Positions 1 through 7,935 of a stretch of DNA of 64,000 nucleotides are shown here, piece after piece. The stretch covers positions 1-64,000 of the forward strand of contig NZ_CAXHZL010000006.1 of NCBI RefSeq assembly GCF_964022235.1, written 5' to 3'. Under the pieces are notes generated by a model. That model was not told the origin of the DNA, searched no databases, and saw nothing but the letters and a program-made list of their open reading frames with translations. Numbering within the stretch: position 1 is the first letter of the stretch; each line of letters starts with the position of its first letter. This DNA is from Limimaricola sp964022235. GTDB lineage: Bacteria > Pseudomonadota > Alphaproteobacteria > Rhodobacterales > Rhodobacteraceae. A program made the translations under genes and the position numbers.

Positions 1-418
1 TCATGCTCCACCTTACTCAGGAGTTGAAGCCTCCGACAAAACCGGGGCGCTTCATCTTGCAGGCATTGGTGATGGCTGTCTGGCGCCGGAAGCCGAAGAC
101 CAAAGTGCTGATCCATTCGGATCACGGCAGCCAGTTCACCAGCATGGACTGGGCCGCGTTCCTTCGCGCTCACAATCTCAAGCATTCGATGAGGCTTTGG
201 GCAACCATCATGACACCGCCGTTGCAGAAAGTTTCTTCAACCTGCTCAAGCGCGAGGGGATCAGGCGGCGTACCTGCCGGACGTGCGAGGAAGCCAGGCG
301 AGACGTGTTCGATTAAATCGAGATGCTCTACAACCCGAAGCGCAAGCACGCGAGAAACGGAATGCTGTCGCCCGTCGACTTCGAGTTGCATCAGAAACTG
401 AGCCACATCGGCGTCTAA
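1..418 (+). pseudogene. IS3-family transposase (OrfB) remnant
   Basis: This is the C-terminal part of an IS3-family DDE transposase and it runs off the left edge. The frame opening at position 3 shows the DDE-type block HSDHGSQFTSMDWAAFLRAHNLK. Near position 190 the reading shifts: the following block (HDTAVAESFFNLLKREGIRRR) is in another frame. That second frame is then cut by TAA at 314-316, before a conserved tail (IEMLYNPKRKHARNGMLSPVDFE) ending at TAA 416-418. A frameshift plus an in-frame stop make it inactive. The two frames together cover the conserved end of OrfB, so family assignment is safe; the exact IS name cannot be given. No terminal inverted repeat was identified. Confidence 0.85.
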
Positions 419-429
419 GAAACGTGCGG

Positions 430-1095
430 CTATTCAACCGTTCGAACAGTGAGCGCCGGCACGCAGGCCTGAGCCAGCCTTGCCGCCGCTGCCACGCCGT
501 CGATCAGCGGAATCTGACTGAGCCGTCGCAATGGCCCGATCACGTCGACCATGCCAGCGCAACCGAGGATCACCGCACCAGCCCCTTCCGTCACAGCGTG
601 GTCTATCCCGGCTTTCAGCACACGAATGGCCGCTTCTGGGTCGCGCTCCAGATCGGCGACGTGAATGCCACAGGCGCGTACCGTCCCGACAACATGACGG
701 AGACCAGCGGCGCAGATATTGGCTTCGATCACCGGGACCGCAGCAGAAACCGTCGTCAGCACCATCGCCCGATCCACGATGAGAGCGGCGGTATGGAACG
801 CCGCCTGGCCGATGCCGATCACCGGGCAAGAGGCGCGGGCGCGCGCGTCGTGCAGTCCGGTATCGTCGAAGCAGGCAATGATGATCGCCTCGGCTCCCAT
901 CTCGGAAGCACGGTCTACCAGTTTCAGGAGGGGCGGAATGCAGGCTGCGCCATCCTCTGGGCCCTCGATTACCGCCGGGCCCTCCCGCGAGGTCCAGCCC
1001 TCGAAGCGCGTGCCGGGCGCGGCACGGCGAGCGGCGGCGAGCGCTGCCCCCGTCATCGAGGCGGTGGAGTTGGGGTTGATCAGCACGACGCTCAT
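430..1095 (-). CDS. Asp/Glu/hydantoin racemase family protein
   Basis: The 221-residue product belongs to the two-cysteine Asp/Glu/hydantoin racemase superfamily of cofactor-independent racemases. Both expected catalytic cysteines are visible: C75 in IIIACFDDTG and C179 in VILGCAGM. The N-terminus has the family's INPNST motif. Start chosen at 1095 because ATG overlaps the upstream permease stop as ATGA (1092-1095); an upstream in-frame Met at 1116 would run into the permease. It is the last gene of a five-gene minus-strand ABC uptake operon, so it probably acts on the imported compound (for example a hydantoin or amino-acid derivative). The true substrate is not evident. Related members include allantoin racemases and arylmalonate decarboxylases. 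Confidence 0.8.
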   Translation of the reverse strand: MSVVLINPNSTASMTGAALAAARRAAPGTRFEGWTSREGPAVIEGPEDGAACIPPLLKLVDRASEMGAEAIIIACFDDTGLHDARARASCPVIGIGQAAFHTAALIVDRAMVLTTVSAAVPVIEANICAAGLRHVVGTVRACGIHVADLERDPEAAIRVLKAGIDHAVTEGAGAVILGCAGMVDVIGPLRRLSQIPLIDGVAAAARLAQACVPALTVRTVE

Positions 1096-1895
1096 CGCCG
1101 CCGCCCCACGAGCCACAGGCCCAGCCCGGCCAGCCCGATCATCGCCAGCGAGAACAGTGTGGTCAGCGTGCCGAGCGCATAGAGCACCGGCGAGGTGACA
1201 TTGGTCGTCATTCCGTAGATCTCAAGCGGCAGGGTATTGCGGCTGCCCGCAGTGAGCAGGGTGCGGGCAAACTCGTCATAGGAGAGCGTGAAGCCGAACA
1301 GCGCCACGCCAATGAGCGACGGCCCGATCAGTGGAAGCACGACATGGGCGAAGACCTGGCCGGGGCCTGCCCCTTGGTCGCGGGCGGCCTCCTCGAAAGA
1401 CGCGTCGAAGCGGTTGAACACCGCGAACATGATCAGCAGACCGAATGGCAGCGTCCAAGTCAGCTGCGCGCCGAAGCCCGAGGTCGCCCAATGCACCGGC
1501 AGACCGAGCCGGTCGAACAGCAGCCCGACGCCGAGGGAGACAAGGATCGAGGGCACCACCAGCGAGGCCACGGCGAGGTAGAACAGCACGCTCGCACCGC
1601 GGAACCGCTTGCGGAACGCCAGCCCGGCGAGCGTCGAGACCACGACCGTCACCGCCATGACCATCAGCCCGAGCGCCAGGCTGCGGCGAAAGCTGCCCCA
1701 GATGTCGCCTACCGCCTGTTGTGTGAAAAGCTCGCGGAACCAGTGCAGGGAGGTGCCGCGCATCGGGAATGTGAGGCCGCCGCCGGGCCCTTGAAATGAC
1801 AGGATGCCGATCGTGGCGACGGGGCCGTAGAGGAACAGCAGGAAAAGCGCGAAGAAGGCCGAGAGCACGTAGAAGCTGCGGGGGCGGGAGGTCAT
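1092..1895 (-). CDS. ABC transporter permease, PotC-like
   Basis: This 267-residue inner-membrane permease resembles the PotC/PhnV class of binding-protein-dependent importers. About six hydrophobic segments are visible, the first near residues 8-30. The cytoplasmic EAA loop that docks on the ATPase reads FEEAARDQGAGPGQVFAHVVLPLIGPSL. It follows the PotB-like permease by one base and overlaps the racemase start by four, so the genes are translationally coupled. It would pair with the upstream permease as a heterodimer. Substrate specificity cannot be read from the permease itself; the family covers polyamines, 2-aminoethylphosphonate, opines and similar solutes. Confidence 0.85.
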   Translation of the reverse strand: MTSRPRSFYVLSAFFALFLLFLYGPVATIGILSFQGPGGGLTFPMRGTSLHWFRELFTQQAVGDIWGSFRRSLALGLMVMAVTVVVSTLAGLAFRKRFRGASVLFYLAVASLVVPSILVSLGVGLLFDRLGLPVHWATSGFGAQLTWTLPFGLLIMFAVFNRFDASFEEAARDQGAGPGQVFAHVVLPLIGPSLIGVALFGFTLSYDEFARTLLTAGSRNTLPLEIYGMTTNVTSPVLYALGTLTTLFSLAMIGLAGLGLWLVGRRR

Positions 1896-1896
1896 G

Positions 1897-2811
1897 TCAA
1901 AGCTCCTTGCGGATGTCGACGAAGCGCATCAGCAGCCCGATCACCAGAAGCACAGAGGCCAGCAGCACCACCGCCGTGGCCGCCGCCGACGGATAGGCCA
2001 AAAGCGAGATGTCGTTGGAGATCAGGCGGCCGACGTTGGCGGACTGGCTGCCCGACATGAAGCGCACGGTGATGAAATCGCCCATCACCAGCGTCAACAC
2101 GAAGATCGTGCCGATCATGATGCCGGGCTTGCACAGCGGAATCACCACGGTCCACATCACCTGCGCGCCGGACGCCCCGGCGTCATGTGCGGCCTCGAGC
2201 AAAGCGCGGTCGATGCGCATCATCGAGTTGAAGATCGGCACCACCATGAACAGCGTGTAGAGGTGAACGAAGGCGAGGATCACCGAGAAATCCGAGAACA
2301 GCAGCCAATCGAGCGGCTGGTCGATCAGCCCCCATGACATCAGCGCCGAATTGGCGATCCCCTCGCGGCCCAGAAATGGAATCCACGAGATCATGCGGAT
2401 TATGTTCGAGGTCCAGAATGGGATGGTACAGAGCAGAAACAGCGCGATCTGCCAGGTCAGGCTGCGAATGTGAAAGGCAAGGAACCACGCCACCGTGAAG
2501 CCGATAGCCAGCGTCAGCGCCCAAGTGATCGCCGCGTATCGGAAGGTAGAGAGGAACACCCGGCCCACAACCTCGGAGGAGAACAGGTAGGCATAATTGT
2601 CGAGCGAAAACGCGGGGATGATCGAGAACTCGGTCGCTCTCCAGAAGCTGACCGTGACGATCACCGCAATCGGCAGGACGAGAAAGACCAGTAGGATCAG
2701 CGCCAGCGGCGCGGCCTGCGCATAGGCCATCAAGTGCTGCCAGTCGCGCGCGCGCCTTTTGGCCGCTGTCGCACGGGCGGGGACGGGGTCGGCCAAGGCG
2801 GCGTCTGTCAT
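1897..2811 (-). CDS. ABC transporter permease, PotB-like
   Basis: This 304-residue permease is the first of the pair in a PotABCD-type importer. After a basic N-terminus (AAKRRARDW) come about six membrane segments. The EAA loop is seen as LLEAAHDAGASGAQVMWTVVIPLCKPG. Start taken at 2811 (MTDAALADP), preceded by GGAG about eight bases upstream. Upstream in-frame Met codons near 2838 and 2901 are possible, but the second lies inside the binding-protein gene. The gene is 65 bases downstream of the solute-binding protein gene and one base from the next permease. It acts in the cytoplasmic membrane, receiving substrate from the periplasmic binding protein. Confidence 0.85.
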   Translation of the reverse strand: MTDAALADPVPARATAAKRRARDWQHLMAYAQAAPLALILLVFLVLPIAVIVTVSFWRATEFSIIPAFSLDNYAYLFSSEVVGRVFLSTFRYAAITWALTLAIGFTVAWFLAFHIRSLTWQIALFLLCTIPFWTSNIIRMISWIPFLGREGIANSALMSWGLIDQPLDWLLFSDFSVILAFVHLYTLFMVVPIFNSMMRIDRALLEAAHDAGASGAQVMWTVVIPLCKPGIMIGTIFVLTLVMGDFITVRFMSGSQSANVGRLISNDISLLAYPSAAATAVVLLASVLLVIGLLMRFVDIRKEL

Positions 2812-2876
2812 GGAATGCTCCGGTTTGGGGGAGGGCATGAGAGGCGCGGGCGCGATCGACGCGCCCGCGCAAAGCG

Positions 2877-4139
2877 TCAGGCGGCGACGAACTCGTTCCA
2901 CTTGCGGTTCATGTACTGGTTCTCGTCCATCACCGAATTCCAGCAGGCGACTCGGCCCATGCGCTCTTCAAAGCTGCCGCCGTCGCGCACCTCGCCGGCT
3001 TGTGCCAGCACGTCGCCGGTGGGGCCGGTGATCGCATCGGTCGCGGGCTTGCCCTCGAACCAGTAGCCCCATTCGTTTTCGGACATGTGGTTCTTGGAGG
3101 TCTCGGGCACGGCCGAATAATAGCCCTGCCGCATCAGGTAGCCGCCGACCCAGCCGTCGAGGTACCAGTTGATGTAGTCATAGGCCGCGTCGAGTTCGAT
3201 CCCCGAGAGCGAGTTGGACAGGCCGATGCCACCGCCCCAGCTGCGGTAGCCCTCTTTCAGCGGCTGGTAGACGCAATCGATGCCGCGGGTCTTCACGGCG
3301 GTGATGGCGGGCGACCACATCGACTGGATCACCACCTCGCCTGAGGCCATCAGGTTCACGCTTTCGTCGAAGCTCTTCCAGAAGGCGCGGAACTGGCCGT
3401 TACGCTTGGCCTCCGAGAAGATCGCGATGGTCTTGTCGATCTCCTCGCGGGTCATGTTGCCCTTGTTGCCGTAAGCGATCTCGCCCATCGCCTCGCAGAC
3501 CATGGCCATGTCCATGATGCCGATCGAGGAGATGTCGAGGATCGAGGCGCGGCCCTTGAACTCGGGGTTCAGAAGCTCGGCCCAGCTCTCGATGGGGCGA
3601 TCGATCAGGTCGGGGCGGATGCCCAGCGTGTCGGCGTTGTAGATCGTCGGGATCAGCGTCATCCAGTTGGTCTGCTCGGCGGCAAAGCCCTTGGCTCCTG
3701 GCTCCTCGATGAAGCCGACGGTATGCGGCGCGGTGCCTTGGGCGATCTCGCTGTCGGGGCCGAGCTTGCCGTCCTTGAAGATGCCGACGATCTTGTCGTA
3801 ATTCGCGATCCGGCTCACGTCCATCGCCTGCAAGTTGCCGGTGGGCCAGACCTTCTTGCAGATCCAGTATTCGATGTCGGCGATGTCGAAGCTGTCGGGC
3901 TGGGTGGCGGCGCGCTGGGTGACGCTGTCGCTGTCGAGCGCCGTCATCTCGAGCGTGAAGCCGAGGTCTTCCTTCACCTTGTCGGCGACGGCGTTGAGGT
4001 TGGACACGCCGGTGCCGAACTGGCGCAGGGTGATATCCTTGATGTTCTGCGCCCAGATCATCGGCGCGCCGAGCGTCGAGGCGGCGGTGGCGGCGGCGGC
4101 GTTCTTGAGAAGCGCGCGGCGGCTCAGACTTTTGGTCAT
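2877..4139 (-). CDS. ABC transporter substrate-binding protein (PotD-like, Tat signal)
   Basis: The 420-residue product is a periplasmic extracellular solute-binding protein of the spermidine/putrescine type. Its N-terminus has a twin-arginine signal, SRRALLKNAAAATAASTLGAPM, then a likely cleavage near WAQ. Tat export suggests folding before export, common for this family in alphaproteobacteria. Conserved late blocks include QSMWSPAITAVKTRG and WYLDGWVGGYLMRQGYYS. It lies between the ATPase gene (24 bases upstream) and the permeases, consistent with one operon. The ligand is unknown. The neighbouring racemase hints at a chiral amino-acid-like or hydantoin-like ligand, which is inference only. 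Confidence 0.85.
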   Translation of the reverse strand: MTKSLSRRALLKNAAAATAASTLGAPMIWAQNIKDITLRQFGTGVSNLNAVADKVKEDLGFTLEMTALDSDSVTQRAATQPDSFDIADIEYWICKKVWPTGNLQAMDVSRIANYDKIVGIFKDGKLGPDSEIAQGTAPHTVGFIEEPGAKGFAAEQTNWMTLIPTIYNADTLGIRPDLIDRPIESWAELLNPEFKGRASILDISSIGIMDMAMVCEAMGEIAYGNKGNMTREEIDKTIAIFSEAKRNGQFRAFWKSFDESVNLMASGEVVIQSMWSPAITAVKTRGIDCVYQPLKEGYRSWGGGIGLSNSLSGIELDAAYDYINWYLDGWVGGYLMRQGYYSAVPETSKNHMSENEWGYWFEGKPATDAITGPTGDVLAQAGEVRDGGSFEERMGRVACWNSVMDENQYMNRKWNEFVAA

Positions 4140-4163
4140 GTCAGTGTCCCGGTTGTTGGTTTT

Positions 4164-5141
4164 TCAGGCGCGGATCGGATGGGCGCGGGCGGCGTCCCAA
4201 GAAAGCCCCACCGCCGCGCCGGGCGCGATGGGGGCGTCGAAAAAGACGGCCTCGGGCAACAGCGCCGTGACCTCCTGACCATTGGCCTGCGCCGTGAGCG
4301 CGACATGCGCGCCCTGATACTCGACGCCGGTCACATGGCCGGTGAGCGCACCCGCCTCGGGCGTGGCCAGCCGGATCGCGTCGGCGCGCACGGCCACGGT
4401 GCCGCCGGGCGCGTCGATGACGTTGTGGCCTCCGATGAAGCGGGCGACGAAGCCGGTGGCGGGGCGGGCCCAGACCTCGCGGGCGGGGCCTGCCTGTTCG
4501 ATCCGCCCGCCGTTCATCACGATGATCTCGTCGGCCAGCGCCAGCGCCTCGTCCTGCCCGTGGGTGACGTGGATGAAGGTAATGCCAAGCTCGCGCTGTA
4601 GCCGCTTCAGTTCGGCCCGCATGCGGATGCGCAAGAACGGATCGAGGGCCGAGAGTGGCTCATCGAGCAAGAGCACCTGCGGCCGGGTGATCAGCGCGCG
4701 CGCCAGCGCCACGCGCTGCTGCTGGCCGCCCGAAAGCTGCGCGGGGCGGCGCTCGGCATGGCCGGCCATGTCGACCAGCTCCAGCATCTCCATGGCGCGG
4801 GCGTGCCGCTTGATCTTGTCGACGCCCTTCATGCGCAGGCTGAAGGCAACGTTGTCGCGCACGTTCAGATGCGGAAACAGCGCATAGCTTTGAAACATCA
4901 TCGCCGTGCCACGGCGGGCGGGCGGCAGGCGCGACACGTCACGCCCGTCGAGCACGATCGAGCCGTCGCTGACACTCTCGTGCCCCGCGATCATCCGCAG
5001 GGTCGAGGATTTGCCGCAGCCCGAGGGGCCGAGCAGGCAGGCATAGACGCCCGCGCCGAAGCGGTGGTCTATCGTGTCCACGGCAAGCGCGTCGCCATAC
5101 CGCTTGGTGAGAGAAATCAGTTCGAGCTCGTGCGGCTGCAT
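4164..5141 (-). CDS. ABC transporter ATP-binding protein, PotA-like
   Basis: This 325-residue ATPase powers the PotABCD-like importer. Walker A is GPSGCGKSS near residues 38-46, the Q-loop is in MMFQSYALFPH, the signature is LSGGQQQRVALARAL, and Walker B plus D-loop is LLLDEPLSALDP. The H-loop is in FIHVTHGQDEALAL. A C-terminal TOBE-like region follows from about residue 245. It is the first gene of the operon, 254 bases from the divergent GntR regulator gene. At 325 residues it is slightly short for the PotA family, mainly in the C-terminal domain. All catalytic motifs look intact. Confidence 0.9.
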   Translation of the reverse strand: MQPHELELISLTKRYGDALAVDTIDHRFGAGVYACLLGPSGCGKSSTLRMIAGHESVSDGSIVLDGRDVSRLPPARRGTAMMFQSYALFPHLNVRDNVAFSLRMKGVDKIKRHARAMEMLELVDMAGHAERRPAQLSGGQQQRVALARALITRPQVLLLDEPLSALDPFLRIRMRAELKRLQRELGITFIHVTHGQDEALALADEIIVMNGGRIEQAGPAREVWARPATGFVARFIGGHNVIDAPGGTVAVRADAIRLATPEAGALTGHVTGVEYQGAHVALTAQANGQEVTALLPEAVFFDAPIAPGAAVGLSWDAARAHPIRA

Positions 5142-5305
5142 GGGGCGGCTCCTTATGGCTAGACGGGCTTGCCGACGCTAGCCTCGACTGCGCCCGTTAG
5201 GGACGGCGGCGGCAAGTACGGGGCAATGGCTGACGCTGACGGGGCGTGCGGTTGCCGCATATTCGGGCGGGACACGGCTTCGTTGACTACAATCGAGGCG
5301 CCAAA

Positions 5306-5315
5306 TCGTATACAA
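5306..5315. promoter_or_regulatory. Putative GntR (FCD) operator
   Basis: TCGTATACAA reads TTGTATACGA on the other strand, eight of ten bases of a GTATAC-centred palindrome typical of FCD-subfamily GntR regulators. It lies in the 254-base divergent interval between the ABC operon and the GntR gene, so the regulator could control both. The function is inferred from position and symmetry. Confidence 0.45.
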
Positions 5316-5395
5316 CCCAAGCCAAGATCGACTCGTATCACCGTCGCTGGCCGCCTGCGACCTGACGTGCCAGACCGGCCCGGAGGAGAGCCGTC

Positions 5396-6112
5396 ATGAC
5401 CGAGACCCGTCCCGTTCCCGCCAGCGCCGAGCAAATCGCCGAGGGGCTGTCGCGCGCCATCCACGAGCACCGGCTGGGGCCGGGCGCCAAGCTCGGCGAG
5501 GACGAGATCGGCGCGGTCTACGGGGTGTCGCGCACCGTGGTGCGGGCGGCGCTGCAAGCGCTGTCGCATCAGCGGCTAGTGACGATCCGCCGCCATCGCG
5601 GCGCTTTCGTGGCGCAGCCATCGATCCGCGAGGCGAGCGAGGTGTTCGAGGCGCGGGCACTACTCGAACCGCGGATGGCGCAGGCGGCGGCGGAGCGCGC
5701 GGACACGGCGGCAATTATGCGGCTGCGGGCGCATATTGCTGCCGAGCACACGGCGCTAGCGGCGGGCATGAACGGCCGCTCTTTGTATCTGTCGGGGAAG
5801 TTCCACATCGAGCTGGCGCGGATTGCCGATCAAAGGATTGTCGCAGGTTTCGTCGAGGAGTTGATCGCGCGCTCGTCGCTGATCATCGCGCTCTACTGGC
5901 GGCGTCAAAGCGCTTTATGCGAGCGTCATGCCCATCACGCTTTGATCGAGGCGGTAGCGGCCGGTCAGGGCGAGCGAGCGGCAGAACTCATGCACAGTCA
6001 CTTGGTCGACCTGCACAGCGCGCTCGACTTGCGCGAACAATCGTATGGCCCCGTCAGGTTACGCGAGATCCTGAGCCGGTCCCTTGAGCAGGATGGCGAG
6101 GCTTCAAGCTAG
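5396..6112 (+). CDS. GntR family transcriptional regulator (FCD domain)
   Basis: The 238-residue product has an N-terminal winged helix (about residues 10-75, with EIGAVYGVSRTVVRAALQAL as the recognition region) and an FCD ligand-binding domain. The metal-binding histidines of FCD proteins are visible in KFHIELARIAD, CERHAHHAL and LMHSHLVDLHS. A strong GGAGGAGAG ribosome site precedes the ATG. It is divergent from the PotABCD-like operon and is the likely repressor, responding to the imported compound or its product. FCD regulators usually sense small organic acids or amino-acid derivatives. The exact ligand is unknown. Confidence 0.85.
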   Translation: MTETRPVPASAEQIAEGLSRAIHEHRLGPGAKLGEDEIGAVYGVSRTVVRAALQALSHQRLVTIRRHRGAFVAQPSIREASEVFEARALLEPRMAQAAAERADTAAIMRLRAHIAAEHTALAAGMNGRSLYLSGKFHIELARIADQRIVAGFVEELIARSSLIIALYWRRQSALCERHAHHALIEAVAAGQGERAAELMHSHLVDLHSALDLREQSYGPVRLREILSRSLEQDGEASS

Positions 6113-6232
6113 GCTCAGGACCCATTGATCTCGATGAGGCTGCGTGATTCAGGCCTCCCGAGGAGCATGATCCATGAGCAACCTTTTCTGGCTGACGGCC
6201 GAGCAGATGGCTCGGCTGCAACCGTATGTCGG

Positions 6233-6257
6233 GAAAACAGTCCCCCGGGCTGTTTTC
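6233..6257. repeat. Palindrome GAAAACAG/CTGTTTTC inside the IS5 remnant
   Basis: Arms GAAAACAG (6233-6240) and CTGTTTTC (6250-6257) flank a nine-base GC-rich centre. The palindrome splits an otherwise conserved transposase block (PYV to GEPRVDD), so it appears to be a small insertion. The eight-base arm GAAAACAG recurs at 6691-6698. Confidence 0.6.
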
Positions 6258-6663
6258 TGATCCCCTAAACTCCGAAAAAGCCACGGCGAGCCGCGTGTTG
6301 ATGACCGGCGGGTCTTGGGCGGCATCATCTTCGTCCAGCGCAACGGCTTGCAATGGTTCGATGGTGAGGACATGAACGCCAACGGTTCGAGAGAAGGCCC
6401 GAACAAGGAGTATGGTCCGGCCAACACCCTCTACAACCGTTGGAAACACTGGAGGTAAGCGACCGCGCGCCATTGGCTGAGTGAGGTCGCGAACGGGGCG
6501 CCTTTGCCCGGATGATGGAGGGTCTGGCCGCCGAAAGCTCGGAGAGAAAGACGGTCATGATCAATGCGACCTCCCTCAAGGCCCACCGCACGGCGATCCG
6601 CCTGCAGCTTGAAAAGGGGGCGTGGCCGACTGATCGAACGCGCCGAGGGCTTGGGAGGATAAA

Positions 6664-6698
6664 GAAACTGTCTAGTGGACAGTTTCTCCCGAAAACAG
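6664..6698. repeat. Palindrome GAAACTGTC/GACAGTTTC plus GAAAACAG copy
   Basis: A perfect nine-base inverted repeat, GAAACTGTC (6664-6672) and GACAGTTTC (6678-6686), has a five-base loop TAGTG. It is followed five bases later by GAAAACAG (6691-6698), the arm of the palindrome at 6233. Like that copy, it interrupts the IS5 remnant. The two may belong to one short repeat family. Confidence 0.6.
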
Positions 6699-6787
6699 AA
6701 CACCAAGCGGCATGCTGTCACCGATACCTAAGGGCACCCGATTATCGGTCCGTGATAGCGGCTGCCCCACACCGCGCTGAAGGCTAA

Positions 6788-7037
6788 GCAAGAGGGGGAA
6801 CCACCCTTGTGCCGGAGTATCATCAGATCATCAGGCAAAGTGAGGTAATGGGATGAACCATCATTCCATTACTCCACAGAACGAGTGACCAGTTCAGCAC
6901 CAGACCATGAGAGCCAAACTGCACATTTTTGATACATAACTTAGGTTACACGTATGTGTCGCATGTGATGGCGCACGCTACTTCCAACTGCGACTCTTGT
7001 TTGAAAACAATGCCCTATCAGACAGGAGTTTTCCAGT
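6788..7037. other. Non-coding, AT-richer stretch with hairpin
   Basis: No gene is recognisable between the IS5 and IS30 remnants. Base composition is lower in GC than the flanks, as expected for mobile DNA. One strong hairpin is visible at 6845-6872 (arms GTAATGG and CCATTAC, extended by four further pairs including one G-T). It may be an old IS end or an attenuator-like structure; neither can be shown. Confidence 0.5.
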
Positions 7038-7875
7038 ATGGGACGTGGCTACGCGCAGCTGACGCTTGAGGAGCGCCGCAAGATCGAGCGTTGGCGTCAT
7101 GCCAGAGTGTCCGTGAACGAGATGGCGCGGGTGCTGCGCCGCCACCGCTCGACCATCTTCCGCGAGCTCCGACGCAATCATTTCCAGGATCCCTGCATGC
7201 CCAAGGTCGTGGGCTACTTTGCGATGGCCGCTCAGCTGAGAACCAGCGATCGCCGCGCTCGCCAGCGCAAGCTGATCCGGCATCCGCAGTGGTGCGATCA
7301 GGTCGTCGAGCGGATCAAGGATGGTTGGACGCCGGAGCAGATCGCCGGCCGAATGCACATTGAGCGCGCGCCGCTGCGGTTCTGTCACCAAACCGTTTAT
7401 CGCCATCTCTATGCCATCGCGATGTCAGCGGTTCGGTTCCGCCAACGTGACATCGCTCGCCCGGCGCATCGGCCGGTTCACCGTGCTGCTGAAGTTCGCC
7501 GACAAGCGAACGCGTCCGGTGATGGACAAGGTCATTGCCGCGATCCGTGCCTAGCCTCAGCCGGCGCGCCGATCGATCACTTTCGACCGTGGTACCGAGT
7601 TCCTCTCATAGCCGCATCTGCAAGCCGAGATCGGCGCGAACAGCTGGTTCTGCGACCCCTCTGCACCTTGGCAGAAAGGCATGGTCGAGAACACCAACGG
7701 GCGTGCCCGCCTCTGGCTGCCCAGAGACCGCGACATCGGCCAACTCTCGGACCACGACATCCGCGAGATTTGCGATCGGCTGAATGCCACGCCGCGCAAA
7801 TGCCTCAGATGGAGCACCCCCCGAAATGTTCCGGGCCAAGATGCTGGAGAAGGGGACGCGAGCGCCCTACCATAA
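7038..7875 (+). pseudogene. IS30-family transposase, internally deleted and frameshifted
   Basis: The N-terminal 125 or so residues are intact (MGRGYAQLTLEERRKIERW, HTH block LRRHRSTIFRELRRN). The WTPEQIAGRM and CHQTVYRHLY blocks follow. After about 7420 a large piece of the central region is missing. A second frame then carries SANVTSLARRIGRFTVLLK, RPVMDKVIAAIRA, a stop at 7552-7554, ARRSITFDRGTEFLS, another stop near 7608, and PHLQAEIGANSWFCDP through MVENTNGRARLWLPRD to LNATPRKCLRW. A last frame change in a C-run precedes the usual C-terminal end. The 331-residue open frame over this region is therefore not a real full-length protein. Confidence 0.85.
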
Positions 7876-7935
7876 TCCCACCGCGGAGTCGCGGTTCGAG
7901 TATCGCTCACTACCGCTGGTCGATTGCGCCAAGCC

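Larger units (their letters stand above)
6174..6786 (+). pseudogene. IS5-family (IS427-like) transposase remnant
   Basis: Pieces of an IS5-type two-frame transposase are recognisable. The first begins MSNLFWLTAEQMARLQPYV at 6174. It is interrupted by an inserted palindromic stretch with a stop, then resumes as GEPRVDDRRVLGGIIFVQRNGLQWFDG and reaches KEYGPANTLYNRWKHW near 6455. A second block in another frame (ARMMEGLAAESSERKTVMI, from about 6505) matches the usual second part, continuing to KAHRTAI. Around 6710-6760 a further decayed block (HAVTDT, stop, GHPIIG) is just visible. Two internal insertions, stops and frame changes show long inactivity. Terminal repeats were not identified. Confidence 0.75.
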
